35,254 nucleotides of DNA, from NCBI GenBank assembly GCA_005191415.1, contig SUPS01000009.1, positions 1-35,254 on the forward strand, given 5' to 3'. Positions 19,283 through 27,164 of this stretch are shown one piece after another. A program made the position numbers and the translations under genes. The notes below the pieces were generated by a model. The model searched no databases. It saw only the letters and a list, made by a program, of their open reading frames with translations, and was not told the origin of the DNA. Each line of letters begins with the position of its first letter. Position 1 is the first letter of the stretch. This DNA is from Candidatus Helarchaeota ASGARD archaeon Hel_GB_A. GTDB taxonomy: Archaea; Asgardarchaeota; Lokiarchaeia; Helarchaeales; HEL-GB-A.

Positions 19283-19663
19283 ATGGAACGTGATATCATA
19301 GATTGTATAAAATACAATTGTGGTAAATGTTGTGAGAGGGAATGGGACGTATATGTTTCAGAAAAGGATATTAAGATGTGGGAAAAGAGCCGCCCAGACA
19401 TATTAAAAGAGGTTGTTACCAAAAAAGTAGGGAATAGAACAAAAAAATTGCTTAAAAAGAAACCTGTAAAATTTCCAGATGGTACAGAACGAAAAATTTG
19501 TATATTTTACGATTTTGAAAAGAAATGCCTGATTCATGAATTTAAACCAGAAGTATGTAAGAAATTTACGTGTTTAAAGCATCCACTTTTTATATTTCAA
19601 TTGTTTAAGCAAATTTCAGAATTAATAGAAGATTTAAATCTAAATACGAAGAAATATATCTAA
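19283..19663 (+). CDS. YkgJ-family (CxxCC-type zinc/iron-chelating domain) protein
   Basis: CIKYNCGKCCEREWDVYVSEKDIKMWEK...CIFYDFEKKCLIHEFKPEVCKKFTC. Confidence 0.75.
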   Translation: MERDIIDCIKYNCGKCCEREWDVYVSEKDIKMWEKSRPDILKEVVTKKVGNRTKKLLKKKPVKFPDGTERKICIFYDFEKKCLIHEFKPEVCKKFTCLKHPLFIFQLFKQISELIEDLNLNTKKYI

Positions 19664-19798
19664 AATGAAACTTAAAATAACCATAAAACGTATAGAAGTT
19701 CAGCCCATTCATTTATTTTAGGAATCTCGAAAATTGAATCATTATATGATGCGTTGTTACTACGAAAAATTAAAATTATGACTTTTAATGGTTGGCTT

Positions 19799-20581
19799 AT
19801 GTATTACGGTGGAGTCGACATCGGTAGTGCCTATTGCAAATGTATTATCATAGATGAGGAAGGAATAGTAGCGAAGGCGCTCTATCCGGTGGAAGGAAAT
19901 CCACAGGTTATATCTCAAAAGGTGGTAAAGGATGCGTTAGCACCGCAGAAACTAAAGGTAAAGCATGTGAAAAAGTTTGTAACAACGGGGAGGAATCGAA
20001 AGAAATTTCCTTTAAAGAATGAGGAAATGACAGAAGTAACATGTATTGCAAAGGGAACTTACAATTTATTACCATCTGTAAGAACGATAATAGATATTGG
20101 GGCAATTACAAATAAAGCAATTAAGATTAATGAGAAAGGTAAAGTTATGGAGTATGTTATCAATGATAAATGTGCATCAGGTTCAGGAATGTTCCTCGAA
20201 CTCGTAGCAAAGGCATTGGAAATGGAAGTCCAAGATTTAGGGCGGAATGCAGCACAATCAAGAAATCCACTCTCCATTACAAATCAGTGCACTATATTTG
20301 CAGAAAGTGAAGTTATATATCTGGTTAATGAGGGGAAAAGTGAGGTCGATATTGCAGCTGGAGTCTGTAATTCCATTGCGGGTAATTTATACTCCTTATT
20401 AAAACGCGTTCGAATGGAGAAAGATATAACATTAACGGGGGGTGTCGCAAATAATGGGCAAATCAGGCGGAATCTAGAAGAACGATTAAATTTTGAACTT
20501 AAAACATTCCCGTTCGACCCCTCCTATGTAGCAGCTTATGGGGCGGCGTTATTTGCGAAAGAAATGGAAAAAAAGGTGTAG
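19799..20581 (+). CDS. BadF/BadG/BcrA/BcrD-family ATPase activator, BcrD-like
   Basis: GGVDIGSAYCKCIIIDEEG; IIDIGAITNKAIKI (not GGQD); NDKCASGSGMFLE; QCTIFAESEV; ORF opens at 19754 (TTG) but homology begins at ATG 19799. Confidence 0.82.
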   Translation: MYYGGVDIGSAYCKCIIIDEEGIVAKALYPVEGNPQVISQKVVKDALAPQKLKVKHVKKFVTTGRNRKKFPLKNEEMTEVTCIAKGTYNLLPSVRTIIDIGAITNKAIKINEKGKVMEYVINDKCASGSGMFLELVAKALEMEVQDLGRNAAQSRNPLSITNQCTIFAESEVIYLVNEGKSEVDIAAGVCNSIAGNLYSLLKRVRMEKDITLTGGVANNGQIRRNLEERLNFELKTFPFDPSYVAAYGAALFAKEMEKKV

Positions 20582-21394
20582 ATGATGGGATTCTTTTTAG
20601 GAATAGATATCGGATCACTTACCGGGAAAGCCGTGATAATAGATGATGATGCAACGATAAAAGCCCAACAAATCATCTACGTGAAAAAACTTCCCATACA
20701 TACAGTGAATGCGTTAATGGAGGATGTTTTACCAAAAGTAGGGATTGAGGATATTTCAGAAGTAACATATTGTGTTGGAACTGGTTACGGTAGGCGGAAA
20801 ATACCTCTAGCAAACGAAACAATTAGTGAAATTACCTGCCATGGCACAGGAGCCCATCATGTATTGCCCTCTGTAAGAACTGTAATTGATATAGGGGGGC
20901 AGGATTGCAAAGTTATTAGGTTAGATGCAAAAGGGAATCTCAAAAATTTTATTATGAATGAGAAATGTGCCGCTGGCACAGGAAGATATCTGGAAATTAT
21001 GGCAAAGACATTAAATTTAACACTTGATGAACTGGGCACACTTTCGCTCAAAGCCAAAGCCCCTTTATCCTTAGCTAGTAAATGTAGCATTTATGCACGA
21101 CTTGAAGTGATGCAGCTCATCAGCGATGGACTTAAGAAACCAGAGATCGCCGCAGCAATTAATCGAGCTATGGCGGAACGTGTAATTAATCTTGCAGAAA
21201 AAGTGGGCATAGAGGAGGATGTCGCAGTCTCTGGGGGTGTAGCTAAAAATATTGGTGTAGTCACTAATATGGAACGAATAATCGGGATAAAATTCAAGAA
21301 ATTTCCCATCGATCCTCAAATTATTGGTGCTCTTGGTGCAGCACTCATTGCTAAAAGAGCCTATCAGAAATTATATAAAGAAGAAAAAAATTAA
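20582..21394 (+). CDS. BadF/BadG/BcrA/BcrD-family ATPase activator, BcrA/HgdC-like
   Basis: FLGIDIGSLTGKAVIID; VGTGYGRRKIPLANETISEITCHGTGAHHVLPSVRTVIDIGGQDCKVI; NEKCAAGTGRYLE; SKCSIYARLEV. Confidence 0.88.
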   Translation: MMGFFLGIDIGSLTGKAVIIDDDATIKAQQIIYVKKLPIHTVNALMEDVLPKVGIEDISEVTYCVGTGYGRRKIPLANETISEITCHGTGAHHVLPSVRTVIDIGGQDCKVIRLDAKGNLKNFIMNEKCAAGTGRYLEIMAKTLNLTLDELGTLSLKAKAPLSLASKCSIYARLEVMQLISDGLKKPEIAAAINRAMAERVINLAEKVGIEEDVAVSGGVAKNIGVVTNMERIIGIKFKKFPIDPQIIGALGAALIAKRAYQKLYKEEKN

Positions 21395-21427
21395 TGTTAC
21401 CAGAACTATTACCAATTGGTGATTATA

Positions 21428-21703
21428 TTGGCAAAAGTTAAAATTGATAACTTTGGTAGAATTCTAATTCCAAAAGAAATAAGAAATGATCTTGGAATTA
21501 AAGAAGGCGTGGAGTTAGAAATAAAAGTAAAAGATGGGAAAATTTTAATAGTGCTTAAAAATTCTAATCTTGAGAAAAAAGTCAATGAATTAATTAATTA
21601 TCTTAAAAATAATGCTCCAAAACCTTTTGTTATTGCAGAGGAGGCAGGGCAAAAATGGTATTCAGCAGAGTACAGTCTAAAAAAGATAGGATTGAAGGAA
21701 TAA
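21428..21703 (+). CDS. AbrB/MazE/SpoVT-type (VapB-like) antitoxin
   Basis: AKVKIDNFGRILIPKEIRNDLGIKEGVELEIKVKDGKILI; overlaps a downstream PIN ORF; track start 21416, alternative TTG 21428. Confidence 0.85.
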   Translation: MAKVKIDNFGRILIPKEIRNDLGIKEGVELEIKVKDGKILIVLKNSNLEKKVNELINYLKNNAPKPFVIAEEAGQKWYSAEYSLKKIGLKE

Positions 21704-22164
21704 TTGATGTTGGTTTGATAGTAATATCTCATTTTGAGAATCCAGCAAATGATTTTACGCTTGAATTTTTAAAGGATGTTTTGCTCTGGAAGAAAAAATG
21801 TTTAATTCCAGTTACTACGTTTCTTGGAGCATATCACATTCTTACCAAATATTTGGGAGTTGAAAAAGTTTCGGCTTATGAAGCTTTAAAAAAAACTCTT
21901 AATACAAAATCTCCAGCATTCTATACGGATATATCTATCGAAATGGTTGTAAATTCCTTAACAAATGCAATGGGTTATCGTATAGAATCGTGGGATGGCT
22001 ATATCATTACTATTGCCAAAATGTTTTCAGCACCTATAATTTATACGACCGATGGACAATTGGAAAAAAAGGTAAAAGATTTACACGTTTTAAATCCCAT
22101 TCCCGAAAAGATTTTCAGACAATATAATGATTGGTTGAAAGAACATTGGTTTAAAAAGAAATAA
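21655..22164 (+). CDS. PIN-domain (VapC-like) toxin
   Basis: GIIDVGLIVISHFENPAND...WDGYIITIAKMFSAPIIYTTDGQLEKKVKDLHVLNP; pairs with AbrB-like antitoxin. Confidence 0.75.
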   Translation: MVFSRVQSKKDRIEGIIDVGLIVISHFENPANDFTLEFLKDVLLWKKKCLIPVTTFLGAYHILTKYLGVEKVSAYEALKKTLNTKSPAFYTDISIEMVVNSLTNAMGYRIESWDGYIITIAKMFSAPIIYTTDGQLEKKVKDLHVLNPIPEKIFRQYNDWLKEHWFKKK

Positions 22165-22181
22165 TTTCCCGAAGCTTTCAT

Positions 22182-22856
22182 ATGTATTGGTCTTTGCAAA
22201 ATGTATTATCAGCTACAATTTTTGGATGTGGATTGTGCATCGCCCTAATTTTTTCAAATAGCTATTTGGTGTTATTAGGTTATATGTTCGTTGGTGGAGG
22301 CGGTATCCTCTTTCTTATGAATTTTGAGCGCCGGTGGGTCAAACGAAATTATTTAAAGAAAGGATTGTTGGCGACCATTGTATTAGCGATCGTTTATGGC
22401 ATTTTAGAATACATATTTTTTGATTCAACATGGAACAATTGGTTTAAAATTTCTGATTGGTTTCCTAATAAATATTATTATTGGGGATTCATGACAATCC
22501 TGAATTTTACACTAGTTTTTTTAATTTCCCACAAGTCTATCGGACTTTCATTGGCATCAATTCCATTATTTGCTGTTAATGAGGATCTCTGGTACTGGAT
22601 CACCAAAAGCATCCATGAGCTACGCTGGGTTTTTCCTGTCGGAAATTGGTTTGATCAACGTTTCCCCTTTCTTCAAGGCTTAGGGGATCCAATCTATTCA
22701 TTTCCCTATTGGCCCCGATTTTATTTTGTAGGATGGATCTTGGTTTCCATTCTCCTAATAATCCAATTTAAGAATTTACAAGGGGGCAATTTTTTGATAG
22801 GAGTTGGCGGCTTCGTGTATGCTTCCTGTCTGTGTTTGCTTTTAATTCCAGTTTAA
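22182..22856 (+). CDS. Multi-pass membrane protein, uncharacterised
   Basis: 224 aa, about 6-7 hydrophobic segments; no family recognised. Confidence 0.6.
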   Translation: MYWSLQNVLSATIFGCGLCIALIFSNSYLVLLGYMFVGGGGILFLMNFERRWVKRNYLKKGLLATIVLAIVYGILEYIFFDSTWNNWFKISDWFPNKYYYWGFMTILNFTLVFLISHKSIGLSLASIPLFAVNEDLWYWITKSIHELRWVFPVGNWFDQRFPFLQGLGDPIYSFPYWPRFYFVGWILVSILLIIQFKNLQGGNFLIGVGGFVYASCLCLLLIPV

Positions 22857-22877
22857 GGGAAAGAATTATGTAGTAAA

Positions 22878-24470
22878 ATGATAAAAGGCAAAAAAGAAGT
22901 CTATCGAGATAGGTGGAGAAGTTTGTCGGAGAAAGATTACGTCATTGATTCAGATGAGAATTCGGATTACATGTATGATATCATTGCTAGAGTTATAAAT
23001 GAAGCAGGTCCGCGACTTCCTTGTAGTGAAAATGAGAAGAAAGCAGCAGAATTATTGAGTAAAGAGTTAGAAAATTACTGTGATTCTGTCGAAATTGAGA
23101 AATTTATGCATTATCCAGAATTAGGCGTATCGAGATGGCCACCTCGCTGCGCGATTATCGTTTTGATTTCTGTTGCGGTTTTTCTACTTTATCCATTTCT
23201 ACCGATTGTTTTTTCAGCACTTGCGGCGGGCATTAGTTTATTTGGGTTATTAAATATCTATTTCCAGTACTTAAAAGCGGAGGAATGGTCTCCAAAAATC
23301 TACCCTTATAAACCAAAGGAATCACGGAACGTTGTGGGAGTTATCAAGCCATCTGGCGAAATAAAAAAGCGTGTAGTTTTTAGTGGGCATATAGATAGTG
23401 CACATAGATTCAATCTTATGCAATATACCCATGAAGGTTATATCTATTTCGTTATTGGTGGCTTAATATGTTTATTTAACTTTCCTATTTTGCAGATACG
23501 ACAATTAGTTGTAATTCTTGCAGGTGTAAATGAAGCACCTTTGGCAACTATTTTTAATTGGCTGGCGATTTTGATTCCAATTTGTCTTGGAATCGGATAT
23601 ATTATCTTAGATATAATTTCTGCCAAAATTCTGAATGAAACAAGACGAGAGAAAATTTTTTGGGGGGCGATAAGTTCTCTGACAGGAAAAACAGTACTTT
23701 TAATTTTAGGCATCGTGGTCTATCAAATTCTAGTGAGTTTCTCATTGTTTGAGTATATAATGACAAATCCTTCTGGATTCAAAACTGCAATCTTAGTATT
23801 GCTCAATTATCTACCATTTATAATAGCTTTTATTCTCTTTATAAGTAAAGAAGGAGTTCCTGGGGCGTTAGATAACTTATCGGCGGTTGCTATTGCGATG
23901 TGTGTCGCGAAAATCTTGAAGGACTGGAAAACAGCATACCCAAATCGATTTCCCAAAAATACAGAAGTCGTTATTGCATTGTTTGGTAGCGAGGAAAGTG
24001 GATGTAACGGATCAAAGGCATTCGCTAAAAGGCATGCAGCAGAATATAATCAAATAGATACAACTTGCGTGAATATGGATACAATCGCAGATCCAGAAAT
24101 TATTTGGATATTTAAACGAGAAAGCTCTGTTCGGATTGATTTTGACCCAGAAACCGTGAAACTCCTAGCAGAAAGTGCAGAAGAATTGAACCTTAACTAC
24201 AAAGTGGGAAATCAACCCTGGGTTTCAGGAGGGAGCGATGCGTCAGGACTTACAAAATATGGATTACGGGCGGCTTCCCTTATAGGTTTAAAATTTGCCC
24301 ATTACCTGTATTATTACCACACGGATAGAGATGATATATCGATTATAAATAAGGAGCGCCGTCCTTGCACCGACTATGGTACAGAATGGTATAATCGCAA
24401 CATGCGATGCGCCTTTGAGAATGCCTTAAAGATTTGTCTAAAATATCTTGAAAAAAAAGATAAAGAATAA
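22878..24470 (+). CDS. M28-family zinc peptidase with embedded transmembrane domain
   Basis: VVFSGHIDSAHRFN; GVPGALDNLSAVAIAMCVAKIL; VVIALFGSEESGCNGSKAFAKRH; HTDRDDISII; several hydrophobic helices between the first two metal-ligand motifs. Confidence 0.82.
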   Translation: MIKGKKEVYRDRWRSLSEKDYVIDSDENSDYMYDIIARVINEAGPRLPCSENEKKAAELLSKELENYCDSVEIEKFMHYPELGVSRWPPRCAIIVLISVAVFLLYPFLPIVFSALAAGISLFGLLNIYFQYLKAEEWSPKIYPYKPKESRNVVGVIKPSGEIKKRVVFSGHIDSAHRFNLMQYTHEGYIYFVIGGLICLFNFPILQIRQLVVILAGVNEAPLATIFNWLAILIPICLGIGYIILDIISAKILNETRREKIFWGAISSLTGKTVLLILGIVVYQILVSFSLFEYIMTNPSGFKTAILVLLNYLPFIIAFILFISKEGVPGALDNLSAVAIAMCVAKILKDWKTAYPNRFPKNTEVVIALFGSEESGCNGSKAFAKRHAAEYNQIDTTCVNMDTIADPEIIWIFKRESSVRIDFDPETVKLLAESAEELNLNYKVGNQPWVSGGSDASGLTKYGLRAASLIGLKFAHYLYYYHTDRDDISIINKERRPCTDYGTEWYNRNMRCAFENALKICLKYLEKKDKE

Positions 24471-24657
24471 ACGGTTAAAGAAAGAATTCAATCTTTTGTT
24501 GTCGAAATAAATTTAATATCATCAGATACGATCATAAAATGGAAGGTCCAGTCTCAAGTGACTACTTTTTTATTTTTGGGGAGGATCTAGAGGAAAATTT
24601 AAAGATGGAAAATTTATACCAAATTCAGTATTAAAGATCGATCTAAAAGGTGTTCAG

Positions 24658-25455
24658 ATGCTCACAGCGGGTATAGATATTGGATCACTTACGACAAAAG
24701 CCCTCATTATAGATGAGGATAAAATAAAGGGTTATGTAATATTGAAATCGGGGCATTTATTTGAGGAGGCGGGGAACGAGGCATATAAGCTCTGTTTAGA
24801 GAAATGTAATTTAACTAACGACGATATTAAATATATTGTAGGAACAGGATACGGACGGGCGCTTATCTCATTTGCGAATGAAAATATCACAGAAATTACC
24901 TGTCATGCGCGTGGAGTATATTATTATTTTCCAGATGCGCATACGGTCATTGATATTGGAGGACAGGATAGCAAAGCGATCAGAATTGGCGAAAATGGAA
25001 AAGTGCTTGATTTTGTTATGAATGATAAATGTGCAGCGGGTACGGGCCGATTTTTAGAGGTCATGCAGAAAGCCTTGAACATTGAGACCTTAGATATGAT
25101 GGGAAAATTGTCTTTAAATTCAAGAAATCCTGCCAAAATCTCGAGTATGTGTACCGTTTTTGCAGAGAGTGAGGTTATTTCGCTATTTGCCCAGAAAAAG
25201 GCGAAGAAAGAAGATATTGTCGCAGGACTTCACACAGCCATCGCGAAACGAATCACAGGCATGGTTAATCGATTGGGACGAGTGCAAGAAAAAATTATAT
25301 TCTGCGGTGGCGTGGCAAAAAATGTAGGCGTAAAGAAAGCTCTTGAACAAGAATTAGGTAAACCCTTATATACACCAGAAGATCCACAGATTACAGGGGC
25401 ATTAGGGGCAGCGTTACTAGCGCAAGAACGATACCAGAAAAAGAAAAAAATATAG
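24658..25455 (+). CDS. BadF/BadG/HgdC-family ATPase activator (2-hydroxyacyl-CoA dehydratase activator type), third copy
   Basis: TAGIDIGSLTTKALIIDED; VIDIGGQDSKAIRI; NDKCAAGTGRFLEVMQKAL; SMCTVFAESEVISL; FCGGVAKNVGVKKALE. Confidence 0.88.
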   Translation: MLTAGIDIGSLTTKALIIDEDKIKGYVILKSGHLFEEAGNEAYKLCLEKCNLTNDDIKYIVGTGYGRALISFANENITEITCHARGVYYYFPDAHTVIDIGGQDSKAIRIGENGKVLDFVMNDKCAAGTGRFLEVMQKALNIETLDMMGKLSLNSRNPAKISSMCTVFAESEVISLFAQKKAKKEDIVAGLHTAIAKRITGMVNRLGRVQEKIIFCGGVAKNVGVKKALEQELGKPLYTPEDPQITGALGAALLAQERYQKKKKI

Positions 25456-25551
25456 GCAAAATTTTTTTCAAAAATTTACAATTTTCCCTTAGAGTAATTA
25501 TATCGAAAATCGTAGAAATATTGAAATTAATAAAATAGGTATTTGTTATAT

Positions 25552-25779
25552 ATGGCAAATTATACAATTCATATCCCAGAAGAATTATATAACAGAATGA
25601 AAAAACACCCAGAAATAAAATGGAGCGAGATCCTTCGTCAAGGGATTAAAGAATACCTTGACATACTAGAATTTAAATATGAAATGAAAAGTAGTGAATT
25701 ATTATCAAAGTTAAAAGTAGATTTATCTAAGATTCCAGATGAGTTAGCCATCGATTTTGCTATAAAATCAAGGAGTTAG
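25552..25779 (+). CDS. Small ribbon-helix-helix-type DNA-binding/antitoxin-like protein
   Basis: MANYTIHIPEELYNRMKKHPEIKWSEILRQGIKEYLDILE; no partner toxin ORF adjacent. Confidence 0.65.
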   Translation: MANYTIHIPEELYNRMKKHPEIKWSEILRQGIKEYLDILEFKYEMKSSELLSKLKVDLSKIPDELAIDFAIKSRS

Positions 25780-25804
25780 TCATCGATTTTGCCATCGATT
25801 TTGC
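25749..25804. repeat. Three copies of the 12-mer catcgattttgc (two directly tandem)
   Basis: 25749-25760, 25781-25792, 25793-25804; the larger unit gagttag(c/t)catcgattttgc repeats at 25741 and 25773. Confidence 0.85.
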
Positions 25805-25823
25805 TTCAAATTTATAAAAGTAA

Positions 25824-25843
25824 TTTATAACTTAAGTTATAAA
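25824..25843. promoter_or_regulatory. 20-bp perfect palindrome TTTATAACTTAAGTTATAAA, possible operator or terminator
   Basis: Exact self-complementarity across 25824-25843, 44 nt after the RHH stop. Confidence 0.4.
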
Positions 25844-25983
25844 AAATTAAAAATAAAGTCAGAATAAATGCTTTTAATTTTCTACAAAATTTTATTAATG
25901 AAATGAATTTATTGGTATAAGATTAGATGATGATGAAAAGAAGTAAATAACATGCAATAATTTTAATGGAGAGAAGAAAAAAA

Positions 25984-27159
25984 ATGCCATATACTTACGG
26001 GGATATTAAGGATACTATAAAAACGAAAGTTTATTTTCCTATGAATAGGAATCTCATGATGGTTCATCGGGAAATGGGTTGGGACTACATGGAGATGGCA
26101 TTGACTGAAACGATCCGAAATTTTTATGATATAGTGAAACTTCGGCTGGATGAAGCGATTCAAACATCCAAATTAGTTCTAGAAGGAAAGTTAGAGAATG
26201 CAGATAAGATATTTTGTTATTATTTTTTCCCCCCTGTGATTTGTATTAGAAGTGATTTGCAGCAAGGCACTACTACGCTTCTATATGGAGAATCAACCGA
26301 TACGACCTATGTAGTTATTTCGGACCTTACAGGGGAGATTGCATTTTTACTCAATACGCATTCAGAATCAGGGATTCCCGTTGAATGGTGGCTTGTGCAT
26401 TCGGAAGATGAATTGCTTAATCGACGTCATATTAAATTAGGATGGAAACTCCGAGACATACCAGCGAAAACTAAAGATTTAACCAAGACAGGGTTTCGAT
26501 TAATTGATATTTTTAAAGATATACGAAATGAACGCACACCACAATGGGCTCAGAGTGCTTACAATACATTAATGGTATATAGTGGAGGAATGTGTAATGC
26601 AGGTTTGGAGCAAAGCAATTATGAGGTCATTAGCTATATTTGGGAAGGAGTTAATGCCAAAAAAATCTCGACATTCGGCGATTATTACTTCTGTTTCACT
26701 CCGTGGCCACCGTTTCTCACAACCCTTTTCGGAATGCCTCGGGCAAATTTTACATCGCGGTTTTGTGGATTAAGCTCAGGTCATAAGCTATATCTTCATC
26801 AAATGCAGTTTCCCGGCGTGGCAGGTAATCCAGGAACTTGGTATATGGACACAATTCCGGAAACGGTGGATATCGTATGGCGCAAGAAATTAGAAAAAAT
26901 TGGCTATCCGACCCCATCCCAGACGTTACAGATGGAGACACCTAATTACGCCAAGAAAGAAATATATGAAAAGGAAACATTCGAGTATAAATATCCAAAA
27001 GGTGATCGTATCACCGCAGAAAAGTTAGGGTTATCTGTAGAGGAATGTATTTCAGGGGTCTATCTAGATCTAGACCATGAAACGCCTCTCAATGAGAAAA
27101 TTACGCCTGATAAAGTATTAGCGGTTGGGTTAGGGCGTCAGACACAATCAAAAAAGTAG
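25984..27159 (+). CDS. Hypothetical protein, no recognised family (391 aa)
   Basis: Long ORF with convincing coding character (MPYTYGDIKDTIKTKVYFPMNRNLMMVHREMGWDY...); ORF start 25966, alternative ATG 25984. Confidence 0.75.
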   Translation: MPYTYGDIKDTIKTKVYFPMNRNLMMVHREMGWDYMEMALTETIRNFYDIVKLRLDEAIQTSKLVLEGKLENADKIFCYYFFPPVICIRSDLQQGTTTLLYGESTDTTYVVISDLTGEIAFLLNTHSESGIPVEWWLVHSEDELLNRRHIKLGWKLRDIPAKTKDLTKTGFRLIDIFKDIRNERTPQWAQSAYNTLMVYSGGMCNAGLEQSNYEVISYIWEGVNAKKISTFGDYYFCFTPWPPFLTTLFGMPRANFTSRFCGLSSGHKLYLHQMQFPGVAGNPGTWYMDTIPETVDIVWRKKLEKIGYPTPSQTLQMETPNYAKKEIYEKETFEYKYPKGDRITAEKLGLSVEECISGVYLDLDHETPLNEKITPDKVLAVGLGRQTQSKK

Positions 27160-27164
27160 GGAGT

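Noticed and set aside
19063-19422. Minus-strand 119-aa ORF
   Set aside because: Antisense to the B' subunit and YkgJ-like gene; low-complexity Ser-rich shadow
26582-26773. Plus-strand 63-aa ORF in another frame
   Set aside because: Embedded in the 391-aa ORF; no independent start signal or motif
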